In this document: positions 1-9,445 of the stretch, piece after piece | Layout of the letters: every line of letters begins with the position of its first letter | Numbering within the stretch: the first letter of the stretch is position 1 | Source: an uncultured Sphingomonadales bacterium | GTDB lineage: Bacteria > Pseudomonadota > Alphaproteobacteria > Sphingomonadales > Sphingomonadaceae | Direction: 5' to 3' | Assembly: GCA_903834285.1 (NCBI GenBank) | Contig: CAILIO010000308.1 | Location: 1 to 32,280 of the forward strand | Length of the DNA: 32,280 nucleotides | Notes under the pieces: model-generated | Database searches by the model: none | The model's input: only the letters and a program-made list of their open reading frames with translations | Told to the model about the DNA's origin: nothing | Program-made: the position numbers and the translations under genes

Positions 1-84
1 ACTCATCGACTCCCCGCGCTGCCACTTGTCCCAGATCTCTGCCCGCTGAGCGGCCGAGTAGTATATCCGACGACGCTGCTTCAT
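1..84 (-). mobile_element. IS30-family transposase, N-terminal fragment (runs off the left edge)
   Basis: Reverse complement of 1-84 reads MKQRRRIYYSAAQRAEIWDKWQRGESMS, a typical IS30-family transposase N-terminus; start at 84, continues beyond the window. Confidence 0.82.
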
Positions 85-281
85 CGCACCACTCCTTCTC
101 ATCTCGAGAATGAGGCGTTGCGTCGATCGGTTGAACCCACCCCTGTATTCTTGCGGCATCGAACATCGAGCCGCCGCCGCCCTTGCGCGGCCAGAATGTG
201 GTTTCCAGCGAGAAAAGATCAATATCAAACAAGAAAATCTGGATTTTCGTTCAGCAATCGCGACCATACGGCCAAGGCGAC

Positions 282-1136
282 ATGAGAACGGGGTCTGGAA
301 TGCGAGCTTTGCATGGTACGACAACGGCTGCGATCCTGGGACTGGCATTCACCAGCCTTGTGCCGGCAATGGCACAAACACCGCCGCCCGACGTGATCGA
401 TCCCGCGCCAACCGCCGCCGACTGGGCCGCACTCGGCAAGCTGCCCGACTGGAGCGGCACCTGGTTTCCAGACATCACCGATCAGGACAAGCAGATCACC
501 ACCAACCCGGTGCCGTGGAAGCCCGAAGTGCAGCCGCAGGTGGCCTTCTGGGACAAGGAAGAGAAAGAAGGCCGCCCACGCGGGCTGTTGCTCAATTGCC
601 TGCCCCACGGCATGCCGAGCCTGATCCTGATCACCCATAACGCCAACGAGTTCCTGTTTACGCCGGGCCGGGTCACGCTGCTCGGCGAATCCGACGGGAA
701 CAGACTGCGCCGGATTTACACTGATGGACGCAAGCTGCCCGACGATCCCGACCCGAATTTCCACGGCACCTCGGTCGGCCACTGGGAAGGTGACACCCTC
801 GTCGTCGAAACGCGCGGTATCCTGCCGCAGGTCTTCCTCGCGATCAGCGAGGCGGTGGGCGTTCCGCTGGGCGAAGGCGCCGTGGTGCACGAGCGCATCC
901 ACCTGATCGCGCCCGACACACTGGCGCACGATCTGGTGATCGAGGCGCCGGCGATTCTCACCCGCCCGTGGGAGACGCGCCGCATCTACTACCGCAACCG
1001 CAAGCGCAGCTATGATATAGTCGAAGGTGTTTGCCGCCAGGGCGATTTCGAGGAAGGCACGGACAAATGGGGGAACAAGATCTATGTTCCCACGCACCAG
1101 CAGGACGGCAATATCCTGCCACCACCAGCCAAGTGA
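282..1136 (+). CDS. Secreted hypothetical protein (signal peptide ...AAILGLAFTSLVPAMAQ)
   Basis: ORF 183..1136; the ATG at 282 gives a better signal-peptide start (MRTGSGMRALHGTTTAAILGLAFTSLVPAMAQ). Paired with a DUF6152-like gene downstream. Confidence 0.75.
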   Translation: MRTGSGMRALHGTTTAAILGLAFTSLVPAMAQTPPPDVIDPAPTAADWAALGKLPDWSGTWFPDITDQDKQITTNPVPWKPEVQPQVAFWDKEEKEGRPRGLLLNCLPHGMPSLILITHNANEFLFTPGRVTLLGESDGNRLRRIYTDGRKLPDDPDPNFHGTSVGHWEGDTLVVETRGILPQVFLAISEAVGVPLGEGAVVHERIHLIAPDTLAHDLVIEAPAILTRPWETRRIYYRNRKRSYDIVEGVCRQGDFEEGTDKWGNKIYVPTHQQDGNILPPPAK

Positions 1137-1144
1137 GCAGACCC

Positions 1145-1552
1145 ATGATTCGCAAGACCCTGATTGCGGCTCTAGTTGCCCTGAGCGCCGCAGGCGTGGC
1201 CCAGGCCCACCACAGCTTTGCCATGTTCGATCCCGCCAAAGTCGTGACCCTGCAGGGCCGGGTAAAGGAGTATCGCTGGGTGAACCCGCACGTGGCGCTG
1301 CTGCTCGATGTGACCGCGCCCGGCAATGCGGGCGGCGTCTGGGCGGTCGAGCTCACCAGCCCCGGCAACCTCACCCGCCTCGGCTGGAGCCGCAAGTCGC
1401 TCAAGGTCGGCGACCGGGTCGCGGTTGAGGTCAATCCGCTGCGCGATGGTCAGCACGGCGGCGGCTTCCGCAAGCTGACGCTGCTCGATACCGGCCAGGT
1501 GCTCCAGGCGCGCCTGATCGATATCGAGAAGAACGCGGCCGGCGGTCACTGA
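1145..1552 (+). CDS. DUF6152-like secreted protein
   Basis: MIRKTLIAALVALSAAGVAQAHHSFAMFDPAKVVTLQGRVKEYRWVNPHVALLL: signal peptide and the HHSFAMFD...G.V.EYRWVNPH motif typical of this family. Start trimmed to 1145. Confidence 0.8.
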   Translation: MIRKTLIAALVALSAAGVAQAHHSFAMFDPAKVVTLQGRVKEYRWVNPHVALLLDVTAPGNAGGVWAVELTSPGNLTRLGWSRKSLKVGDRVAVEVNPLRDGQHGGGFRKLTLLDTGQVLQARLIDIEKNAAGGH

Positions 1553-1565
1553 GGCCACGCCCGCC

Positions 1566-2366
1566 ATGGACCTGTTCCTCACCGGAAAGCGCGCGCTCGT
1601 TACCGGGGGCAGTAAGGGCATCGGCAAGGCCATCGCAAGGGCGCTGCTGGAAGAAGGCGTCCGCGTCGTTATCTCGGGGCGCGATGCTGCCGGTGCCGCA
1701 GCGGCTGCACAGGACCTTGCAGCCGCAACCGGCGGTGAGGTACATGCACTGACTGCCGATACGCGTGATGACGCAGCAGTCGATGCGTTGATCGCGGATG
1801 CGGTGGAAAGACTTGGCGGGCTCGACATTGTCGTCAACAACGCCGCGCGCCCGGGGCTTCCCGCAGGAGTCCCGGGCGTAGCGGGGGTTGAATCGGCCGT
1901 GCTGCTCGAAGAGCTCGATACCAAAGTGGTCGGCTATCTGCGTGTGGCGCGGGCCGCCGCGCCGCATCTGGTCGCAAACGGCTGGGGCAGGATCATCAAC
2001 ATCAGCGGGCTGGCCGCGCGCATGACCACGACCATTCCGGGATCGGCGCGCAATGTCGCCGTCTCGGCGCTCACCAAGGTGCTGGCCGACGAACTCGGCC
2101 CCAAGGGCGTCAACGTGACCGTGGTCCACCCCGGCGCGACGCGCACCGAAAAGACCACCGCGCTGATCGCGGCGCGCGCGGCGGCGGACGGTGTCTCCGA
2201 AGCCGAGGTGGAGAAGACACTGTTCGGCGGCAACCTGATCGGCCGGATCGTCGATGCGGCGGAAATCGGCGCGATCGTCGCCTTCCTCGCCTCGCCGCGC
2301 AGCGATGCCATTACCGGCGATGCGATTGCCGCCGGCGGCGGCAGTCCGCGTGCGATCCACTACTGA
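1566..2366 (+). CDS. SDR family oxidoreductase
   Basis: N-terminal ALVTGGSKGIGKAIA Rossmann motif, NNAA motif, C-terminal DAITGDAIAAGGG. Confidence 0.88.
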   Translation: MDLFLTGKRALVTGGSKGIGKAIARALLEEGVRVVISGRDAAGAAAAAQDLAAATGGEVHALTADTRDDAAVDALIADAVERLGGLDIVVNNAARPGLPAGVPGVAGVESAVLLEELDTKVVGYLRVARAAAPHLVANGWGRIINISGLAARMTTTIPGSARNVAVSALTKVLADELGPKGVNVTVVHPGATRTEKTTALIAARAAADGVSEAEVEKTLFGGNLIGRIVDAAEIGAIVAFLASPRSDAITGDAIAAGGGSPRAIHY

Positions 2367-2447
2367 CAACCACCACATGCCCGGCCGATAGCCTCAGGCC
2401 GAGCGCACTTCAGCCGCTTTCCCTTTTCAGGAGAGGTTGCCCAGCCA

Positions 2448-3812
2448 ATGAGCCAGTCCCGCCAGCTCCACCTCGGCGCCTTCATGCGCCCTGTCTCGAT
2501 CCACACCGGGGCCTGGCGCTATCCAGGCGCCTCGCCCGATGCCAATTTCAACCTTGCGCATATCACGCGCCTCGCGCGCACGCTGGAGGCGGCCAAGTTC
2601 GACGCCTTCTTCATGGCGGACCACCTTGCCGTGCTCAACATGCCGATCGAGGCATTGAAGCGCAGCCATACGGTGACCTCGTTCGAGCCGTTCACGCTGC
2701 TTTCCGCACTCGCGATGGTGACGACACGGATCGGCCTCGTCGCGACCGCCTCGACGACCTATGACGAGCCCTATCATATCGCCCGCCGCTTCGCCTCGCT
2801 CGACCACATCAGCGGCGGCCGTGCGGGCTGGAACATCGTGACGACGGGCAATCCGGAAACCTCGTTCAACTTCGGCAGCGAGCAACACCTGGCGCATGCC
2901 AACCGCTATGCCCGTGCGCGCGAATTCTATGATGTCGTCACCGGGCTGTGGGACAGCTGGGCCGACGATGCCTTCGTGTGCGATGTCGATCAGGGCATCT
3001 ACTTCGATCCTGACAAGCTCCATGTGCTGAACCACAAGGGGCCAGAGCTTTCGGTGCGCGGACCGCTCAATATCGCGCGGCCGGTGCAAGGCTGGCCGGT
3101 GATCGTGCAGGCGGGCGCATCGGACGCAGGGCGGCAGCTGGCGGCGGAAACGGCCGAAGTGATCTTCGGTTCGGAAGGGACGCTTGATGGCGGCAAGGCC
3201 TTCTACGCCGATGTCAAAGGTCGGATGAAGGCCGTCGGCCGCGATCCCGATCGCCTCAAGATCCTCCCCGCCGCGTTTGTGGTGGTGGGCGATACGGTGG
3301 AGGACGCGCGGGCCAAGCGCGCGCATCTCGACAGCCTGGTCCACTACGATAGCGGCATCCGTTCGCTGAATATCATGCTGAACTATGACGTTTCGGGCTT
3401 CGATCCCGATGGGCCGCTGCCTGAAATCCCCGAAAGCAACGCCAGCAAGAGCGCGCGCGACAAGACCGTCGCGCTGGCACGGCGCGACAACCTGACGATC
3501 CGGCAGCTCGCCGCGCGCGCCGGCAGCTATGCCGGCCTCGCGTTCGTCGGCACCGCGCAGACCATTGCCGACGAGATGGAGGCCTGGCTGGAAGAGCGCG
3601 GATCGGACGGGTTCAACGTGATGTTCCCATGGCTGCCCGGCGGGCTCGACGATTTCACCGCGCAAGTCATCCCGGAATTGCAGCGGCGCGGGATCTTCCG
3701 CAAGGACTACGAAGGCACGACCTTGCGCGATCATCTCGGCCTACCGCGCCCGGAAAACCGGTTCTTCGCCCAGCAACCGGAGACGGCATCGGCTGGCTGG
3801 AACCTGTCCTGA
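2448..3812 (+). CDS. NtaA/DmoA family FMN-dependent monooxygenase (LLM class)
   Basis: LGAFMRP...GAWRYPGA...FDAFFMADH...ISGGRAGWNIVTTGNPE...; bacterial luciferase-like fold motifs. Confidence 0.88.
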   Translation: MSQSRQLHLGAFMRPVSIHTGAWRYPGASPDANFNLAHITRLARTLEAAKFDAFFMADHLAVLNMPIEALKRSHTVTSFEPFTLLSALAMVTTRIGLVATASTTYDEPYHIARRFASLDHISGGRAGWNIVTTGNPETSFNFGSEQHLAHANRYARAREFYDVVTGLWDSWADDAFVCDVDQGIYFDPDKLHVLNHKGPELSVRGPLNIARPVQGWPVIVQAGASDAGRQLAAETAEVIFGSEGTLDGGKAFYADVKGRMKAVGRDPDRLKILPAAFVVVGDTVEDARAKRAHLDSLVHYDSGIRSLNIMLNYDVSGFDPDGPLPEIPESNASKSARDKTVALARRDNLTIRQLAARAGSYAGLAFVGTAQTIADEMEAWLEERGSDGFNVMFPWLPGGLDDFTAQVIPELQRRGIFRKDYEGTTLRDHLGLPRPENRFFAQQPETASAGWNLS

Positions 3813-3854
3813 TACGGTAGAGGCTCCAGCGCGTGATCGGCGGTTGGCGCCCGC

Positions 3855-4640
3855 TCAGCCGATCGCGAGACGGGCCAGTGCCTCCGGCAGATCGGCCACC
3901 GTATCGATCACCAGATGCGCGCCTGCCGCTTCGAGCACCGCGCGCGAAGCCGCGATCCGCGCCGCGCGCTCGTCTTCCGGCAAGGCAGCGAGCGCCTCGG
4001 CCGAGAGGCCGACGCCGTTGCCGCTCGCCGCGATGCCGATCGTCCAGACACCCGCGCCAAGACCCTCGGCAATCCCCACCGGAGCATCGTCGACCTTGAC
4101 GCAAGCCGACGCGGGCCAGGCACCTAGCTCGACGAGGTTTTTCCAGAGCATCAGCGGCGAGGGCCGGCCCGTTGCGGTGTCCCCGGCGCAGACCAGCACA
4201 TCGGGCGCATAGCCCTGTGCGGCGGCGGCAGGCAGAATATCGGCCATCATCTCGCGGGTGTAGCCGGTGCAGGACCCGATCTTGACCCCCGCCGCGCGGA
4301 GCTTTGCCACGATGTCGGCAGCGCCGGGGATCAGCACCGTGCATTCGGCCGCCGCTTCGCGCATCATTGGCCCGATTGCGGCGAAGAGCCGATCGACCGT
4401 CGCGCCGTCCGGTTCGGCCCCATGCGCCACCACCCAGGCGGCGCGCACGCGCGGGATCCGCAGGATCGCGGCGATATGGTCGCTCTTGGCCATGCCCATA
4501 TCCGCGCGCGCTTCGCTTTCCTCGATCGGCACGCCCTCGGCGGCGAACACCTTGCACAATGCAACAACTGGCGCGCGGCTGCCGAAATCGATCATGGTGC
4601 CCGCCCAATCGAACACAACTGCCTGAAGGCCGGGGATCAT
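3855..4640 (-). CDS. phnX: Phosphonoacetaldehyde hydrolase
   Basis: MIPGLQAVVFDWAGTMIDFGSRAPVVAL...MGMAKSDHI...IGSCTGYTREMM...VCAGDTATGRPSPLM; start chosen at 4640, ATGA overlap with the upstream gene. Confidence 0.9.
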   Translation of the reverse strand: MIPGLQAVVFDWAGTMIDFGSRAPVVALCKVFAAEGVPIEESEARADMGMAKSDHIAAILRIPRVRAAWVVAHGAEPDGATVDRLFAAIGPMMREAAAECTVLIPGAADIVAKLRAAGVKIGSCTGYTREMMADILPAAAAQGYAPDVLVCAGDTATGRPSPLMLWKNLVELGAWPASACVKVDDAPVGIAEGLGAGVWTIGIAASGNGVGLSAEALAALPEDERAARIAASRAVLEAAGAHLVIDTVADLPEALARLAIG

Positions 4641-5758
4641 GCGCTGGTCCTTTCGCTGGAAGTGAGGCTGCCGATCACATCCTCGGCAAGTCCAAAACTG
4701 GTGGAAGCGCCCGTGCCGCTGGTCACCACGACCAGCCGGACACCTTCGGCAGGGGTGTGCACGATACTGTGGCCCGAAGCCGAGGCATAAGTCCCGGTCC
4801 AACGCTCGACCACCGCAGGCGGCCGGCCGAGCACCCCGGCATAGGCGCGCAGGATCGCGGCATCGATCGCCTCGTGGCTGAACGGATCGGGGGTGGGGCC
4901 GTAGTCATGGCTGTCCCCCACGACGAGCGTACCGTCGGCGCTCTGCACCGCGATCAGGTGAATGCCCCAGCCCAGCGCCTCGGCTTCCTCGGTTTCGAGC
5001 CGCCCCTTTATCGCTGCAGCCTCGGGCAGATCAGCATAGCCCAGATAGCGCGCCATGCTGAGGTCACTCATCACCGGCGAGGGCAGCCGCCAGCCGGGCG
5101 CAGCAAGGCGCAGCATCTGCAGCTTGCACCGCGTGATCCCCGCCTCGGCATAGATCTCGGGAAAGAGCGAGGCCCAGTCGTCGCCCGGGCAGACCACGAC
5201 CATATCGCCTTGCACCCGCGCGCCATTGGCCAGCGTGACGCAGCCGGTCTCGACCCCGACCACCGCCGCGCCGAACCGGAAAGTCACGCCATGCGCCGCA
5301 GCCAGCCATGCTGTCAGGCGCGGAATAGCCTCGCGCGATTCCACCCGCAGATCGACCGTGCTGCGCAGCGCCCCGGCGGGCGCGCTGGCCTGCGGGCACA
5401 CGTCCTGCGATTCAAGCGCGGTGAGCCGGGTGCAGCCCTCGGCCATCTCGGTTTCCATGAAGGCATCGAACACCAGGCCCGCCTCGGCGCGCTGGCCGAC
5501 CACGAGCAGGCCTTCCTGCTCGATACGGATGCCCGCAGGCCCCGCCACTTCGCGCCAGATCGCCGCGCTGCGCCGGGCGCGGTCCCACACTTGGCCGCGC
5601 TCCTGCCCGGTCACCGTGACGAAGCCAAAGTTGCGGATCGAGGCGCCGTTGGCGCGCGCGTCACGGTCGATCACAGTCACCCGCCAGCCCCGCTTGGCCG
5701 CTGCGAGCGCATGCGCAAGGCCGACAATCCCCGCACCGACAACGACGATATCACGCAT
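4637..5758 (-). CDS. TIGR03364-like FAD-dependent oxidoreductase (phosphonate-associated)
   Basis: MRDIVVVGAGIVGLAHALAAAKRGWRVTVIDRD FAD motif; adjacent to and overlapping phnX. ORF 4637..5776, likely start 5758. Confidence 0.82.
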   Translation of the reverse strand: MRDIVVVGAGIVGLAHALAAAKRGWRVTVIDRDARANGASIRNFGFVTVTGQERGQVWDRARRSAAIWREVAGPAGIRIEQEGLLVVGQRAEAGLVFDAFMETEMAEGCTRLTALESQDVCPQASAPAGALRSTVDLRVESREAIPRLTAWLAAAHGVTFRFGAAVVGVETGCVTLANGARVQGDMVVVCPGDDWASLFPEIYAEAGITRCKLQMLRLAAPGWRLPSPVMSDLSMARYLGYADLPEAAAIKGRLETEEAEALGWGIHLIAVQSADGTLVVGDSHDYGPTPDPFSHEAIDAAILRAYAGVLGRPPAVVERWTGTYASASGHSIVHTPAEGVRLVVVTSGTGASTSFGLAEDVIGSLTSSERTSA

Positions 5759-7064
5759 GATCATGGGTCTCCGCATGCCGGTTCGACCGGAGAAAATAGA
5801 TGGCCGAGCTCAGCGTGAAGCCCACGATCAGCACCGCGGCGAGATAGGCGCAGTCGATGAACACCGGCAGCCAGTTGCGCCCCGGCGCGAACAGACTGCG
5901 CCAGATCAGCAGCGCCACGCTGCCCGCATAGCCCGAGGCATCGGCGATGTAGATCAGGAAACCGGCATTGCCGGCCTTGCCGAAAGCGGCGATCATCCGG
6001 TCGAACAACATCGCGTTGAACGGCGTATAGGCCAGATAGAGCCCCGCTCCGGTGAGGATCATCCACGGCATCGGGGCGAGCCAGCCTGCCTCGAAGGCCA
6101 GCGTCCCCAGCCCCAGCATGAGCCCGCCCAGAATGATCAGCGCGTGCATCGCGAGCAGCGCGCGCAAGTTGTTCTTCACCAGCATGAGCGCGGCCAGCCC
6201 CACCAGTGCAATCACCGCCACCGGAGTCTCGGTTTGCGAGAACACCGCGGCCGAGCCGCCCTGCCCCAGCGCGGCCCAGATCTCGGGCATGAAGTTGTCG
6301 CGGAAATCGCGCATCGCGGTGAGCACGACGTAACCCGTCACCAGCAGCGCCACCGGCAGGCCATGATCGCGCAGGAAAGCCGCGCGCGCGGGCCGGTGCA
6401 TCGGCTCGCGCCGGGTGCGCTCCGCCTCGTCCTCAGGCGAGGGCGGCGGCAGGCGTTCCAGAAACCACAGCGAGAGCAGCAGCACGGGCATGAAGGGAAT
6501 GCCTGTCAGCGCCGGCATCCACTGCTCGCTCACCCCGGCGTGGAGCATCAGCGAGCCAGCCGATTTCACCAATCCCGACGAAACGATGAAACTTGCGCAG
6601 AGCATCGCGCCGAGCGGTTCGGACAAGCGCCGCCCTTCGACATAGCTGAACACCAACCCCCAGATCATCCCCAGCGGAAACCCGTTGAAGAACACGCAGA
6701 CGAGCCCCAGCCACGGCGGCACAAGGGCAAAGGCGACCAGCGCAAGCCACGAGATGCCGATCAGCGTGGCGATGGCCATCGCCCGCCCGGTGCGGCCAAA
6801 GGCGGCGATCACCCGGATCCCGATCAACTTCGACAGCGCGTAACCGAGCACTTGCATGATCACGAGCGCCGACTTGTAATCGAGCCCGAACGGCATGAGG
6901 CCGACGTCTTCGTATGTCGCGACAGTCAGCGGCTTGCGAAAGGCGTACATCGCGAAATAGGCGCTGAACGCGGCGAGCCCACCGAGCAGAAGCAGCGGCA
7001 GGCTGGCCGGGCCTCGCTCGCTCTCCAGCGTTTCGCGCGCCATGGTATCAGCCTTTTTCATCAT
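5751..7064 (-). CDS. DUF5690-like MFS-type membrane protein, probable phosphonate-related transporter
   Basis: Multi-TM protein with AAFSAYFAMYAFRKPLTVATYEDV...; about 12 hydrophobic segments; stop overlaps the start of the FAD oxidoreductase. Alternative starts at 7061 or 7043. Confidence 0.75.
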   Translation of the reverse strand: MMKKADTMARETLESERGPASLPLLLLGGLAAFSAYFAMYAFRKPLTVATYEDVGLMPFGLDYKSALVIMQVLGYALSKLIGIRVIAAFGRTGRAMAIATLIGISWLALVAFALVPPWLGLVCVFFNGFPLGMIWGLVFSYVEGRRLSEPLGAMLCASFIVSSGLVKSAGSLMLHAGVSEQWMPALTGIPFMPVLLLSLWFLERLPPPSPEDEAERTRREPMHRPARAAFLRDHGLPVALLVTGYVVLTAMRDFRDNFMPEIWAALGQGGSAAVFSQTETPVAVIALVGLAALMLVKNNLRALLAMHALIILGGLMLGLGTLAFEAGWLAPMPWMILTGAGLYLAYTPFNAMLFDRMIAAFGKAGNAGFLIYIADASGYAGSVALLIWRSLFAPGRNWLPVFIDCAYLAAVLIVGFTLSSAIYFLRSNRHAETHDHA

Positions 7065-7203
7065 GCTGGACTAGGCCCGCTCTACGGCAAATCGGTTACA
7101 CAGCAGCAGCCCCGCGCCGGAGCCCGCGGCCAGCAAGGCCTGCGCGGGTTTAACGGACATCGCGATGGCGGCACGCGCATGATCAGAGCCTGCCTGAAGC
7201 CGT

Positions 7204-9279
7204 TCAATCACGCCAATTCTCCAGCGCGGGGCCAAGCACGTCCTTGAGTTCGGCCAGAAAGGGCTCGAAGCGGCGCCACTGGTCCATCCCGTCGCGATTG
7301 ATCGGTCGGCGCACCTGCTCCGAACTCGGTGTCCGCACCGCGCGCACTGTCTGGTAGAACGCGAGGCAGGCCGGATCGAACGGCAGGCCGCAATGATCGA
7401 GCATCCGCCGCACCTGCCCCTCGAGATCCTCGATCACATCCTCGTTGATCACCTTCAGGACAAAGCCCGGAAGCACTTGATCCCAATGGCGCATGAGTTC
7501 GAGGTACGTCCGGTAGTATTGCGCGATGTCGGGGACCGAATAGGTGAACTCCTGCCCCTGCGCGAAGAGCTGCTTGAGATTGGAAAAGCAGCAGGCCATC
7601 GGCTCGCGCCGCGCATCGATCACCACCGCATTTGGCAGAATCAGCTTGATCAGGCCGACATGGCGGAAATTGTTCGGCATCTTGTCGATGAACAAGGACC
7701 GGCCAAGCACGCGGTGGACCCGCGTTCCCGCCAGATAGCGCGCGCCTAGCGCCTGGGCATCCTCGGGGCCGAGATCGGCGAGGGCCCCCGGATAGCGCGG
7801 CCTGTCGAGATCGGGATCGCGGCCCTGAAGGTCCAGCACGATGCTCTGGATATCGGGCAGTTCCTGCGTGCCTTCGACTTCTGGGTGCGACGCGAGGATC
7901 TGCTCGATCAGCGTCGAGCCGGCGCGCGGAAGGCCCAGCACGAAAATCGGGGCCCGCGCCGGGTCACCCCAGCCCGCCCGCTCCGCAAAAAAGGCCGGCG
8001 TGCACACGCGCTTCTGCTCGGCGGTGTTGGTCTCGAAAATATCCGGGCGATAGCGGCTCTTGGCGCGTTGTAGCGCATTGCCATCGGCGTAGTTCTGCCA
8101 TGCTTCGGCCGGACGCCCGCTGTCCTCCAGCGCTTTCCCGAGCGCGAAGGCAAGATGCACCCGGTCATCCTCGGCCGTAGCGCTGTTCGTCCTGGCCGCC
8201 TGCATGGCCGCGATCTCGCTTTGCGTGAAGCGGTAGGTCTTGAGATTGGCGAGGCTCCACCAGGCCTCGCCAAACGCCGGACGCACCGCAATGGCCGCGC
8301 GATAGGCCGCGATCGCTTGCGCCGTATCGCCAATGGTCTTGAGCGCGTGCCCCGACCACAAGTTCAGATCGGCGCGCGTCACGGCAAGCTGCTGCGGGTC
8401 CGTGCCAGGCAACGGCTGATCGGGCAATTCCGCAAGAAGGCCGCGATAGAGCGCGATAGCCTCCTCCTGCCGCCCGAGCCCGACCGCGACCGTGGCAGCA
8501 AGCGTGCGGTGGACGGTGCTGCGGGGGTCTTCGGCGATCAGCGGCGCCAGCGCCGCCTCGGCCTCGGCATACTTGTGCCGGGCCGCGAGCGTCTGCGCAT
8601 ATTCGAGCGCGGCCGCGCGGTGTCCGGGCATCAGGGTCAGCACACCCGCCAACAGGATTTCCGCATCGTCATAGACTTCATGCGCCATACCGATCCGGGC
8701 GAGCAGCCGCATGGCTTCGGGATGATCGCCCTGGGTCACCAGGAACGCGCGGATCAGCGGCTCCGACCGCGCAAGATCGCCATCGTTGAACAGGCTGATG
8801 GCGGTGACGATCTCCTCCGGCACGTCATCGAGCCATGCGCCTTGCGCCGCTGTTGCGGCGGCGGCATCGTGCTGGCCGGTCAGGCGCTGCAGGCCTTCCA
8901 GCATCTGCCAGCTTTTGGGCAGCGCGGCATTGATCTTGAGCGCATGCTGGAACGCCGCGATAGCGGCGGGCGCATCGCGCCGGACGACATGGCACAGCGC
9001 GCGTTCCTGATGCAGAAGGCTGGAGCGCGGATGGACGTCCGACAGGCGATCAAGCACGGCAAGTGCTTCGTCGATCCGCAACAGGTGGCGCAGCGCGCTT
9101 GCCTCGATCAGGCGAAGATCGCGGTCCTCGGGGAACTGCGCCAGCAAGCCGCGAGCGCCGGCCAGAGCCTGCAGGTGGTCGCCTGCCCTTTGCCGGTCGC
9201 GCAGCGCGTGCAGATCGGCATCGCTTGGAGCTTCAGCTACCGGGTCCGTTTGCGGCAAAGTCTGAGGCTGTGCAGTCAT
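7204..9279 (-). CDS. TPR-containing sulfotransferase
   Basis: N-terminal TPR-like repeats; C-terminal PIFVLGLPRAGSTLIEQILASHPEVEG (PAPS-binding loop) and FIDKMPNNFRHVGLI. Start trimmed to 9279 (MTAQPQ). Confidence 0.88.
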   Translation of the reverse strand: MTAQPQTLPQTDPVAEAPSDADLHALRDRQRAGDHLQALAGARGLLAQFPEDRDLRLIEASALRHLLRIDEALAVLDRLSDVHPRSSLLHQERALCHVVRRDAPAAIAAFQHALKINAALPKSWQMLEGLQRLTGQHDAAAATAAQGAWLDDVPEEIVTAISLFNDGDLARSEPLIRAFLVTQGDHPEAMRLLARIGMAHEVYDDAEILLAGVLTLMPGHRAAALEYAQTLAARHKYAEAEAALAPLIAEDPRSTVHRTLAATVAVGLGRQEEAIALYRGLLAELPDQPLPGTDPQQLAVTRADLNLWSGHALKTIGDTAQAIAAYRAAIAVRPAFGEAWWSLANLKTYRFTQSEIAAMQAARTNSATAEDDRVHLAFALGKALEDSGRPAEAWQNYADGNALQRAKSRYRPDIFETNTAEQKRVCTPAFFAERAGWGDPARAPIFVLGLPRAGSTLIEQILASHPEVEGTQELPDIQSIVLDLQGRDPDLDRPRYPGALADLGPEDAQALGARYLAGTRVHRVLGRSLFIDKMPNNFRHVGLIKLILPNAVVIDARREPMACCFSNLKQLFAQGQEFTYSVPDIAQYYRTYLELMRHWDQVLPGFVLKVINEDVIEDLEGQVRRMLDHCGLPFDPACLAFYQTVRAVRTPSSEQVRRPINRDGMDQWRRFEPFLAELKDVLGPALENWRD

Positions 9280-9325
9280 CAGCAAGCAATCCCGGGCATG
9301 GGTCCTGTTACGAGGGCGAGGCCGC

Positions 9326-9365
9326 AAAAGGAAGGGCGACGCATCACGCGCCGCCCGACCCTTTA
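9326..9365 (-). terminator. Putative terminator/attenuator hairpin between the TonB receptor and the sulfotransferase
   Basis: Minus strand AAAGGGTCGGGCGGCG CGTGATG CGTCGCCCTTCCTTTT: GC stem with one wobble and a small internal loop, short T run after. Confidence 0.4.
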
Positions 9366-9445
9366 GCCCAACCTTGTGGCATGCGTTTGCGATGCCCATC
9401 AGGCCTATGGCCGGTCGGCCAGTGGCCTGATGTGGGCGCCGTAGA

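Noticed and set aside
2427-3734. 435-aa minus-strand ORF
   Set aside because: Antisense shadow of the LLM monooxygenase, which has clear family motifs.
5226-7247. 673-aa plus-strand ORF
   Set aside because: Antisense to the FAD oxidoreductase and DUF5690 genes; His/Arg/Gln-rich translation typical of a high-GC shadow frame.
8155-9366. 403-aa plus-strand ORF
   Set aside because: Antisense to the TPR-sulfotransferase; no domain.
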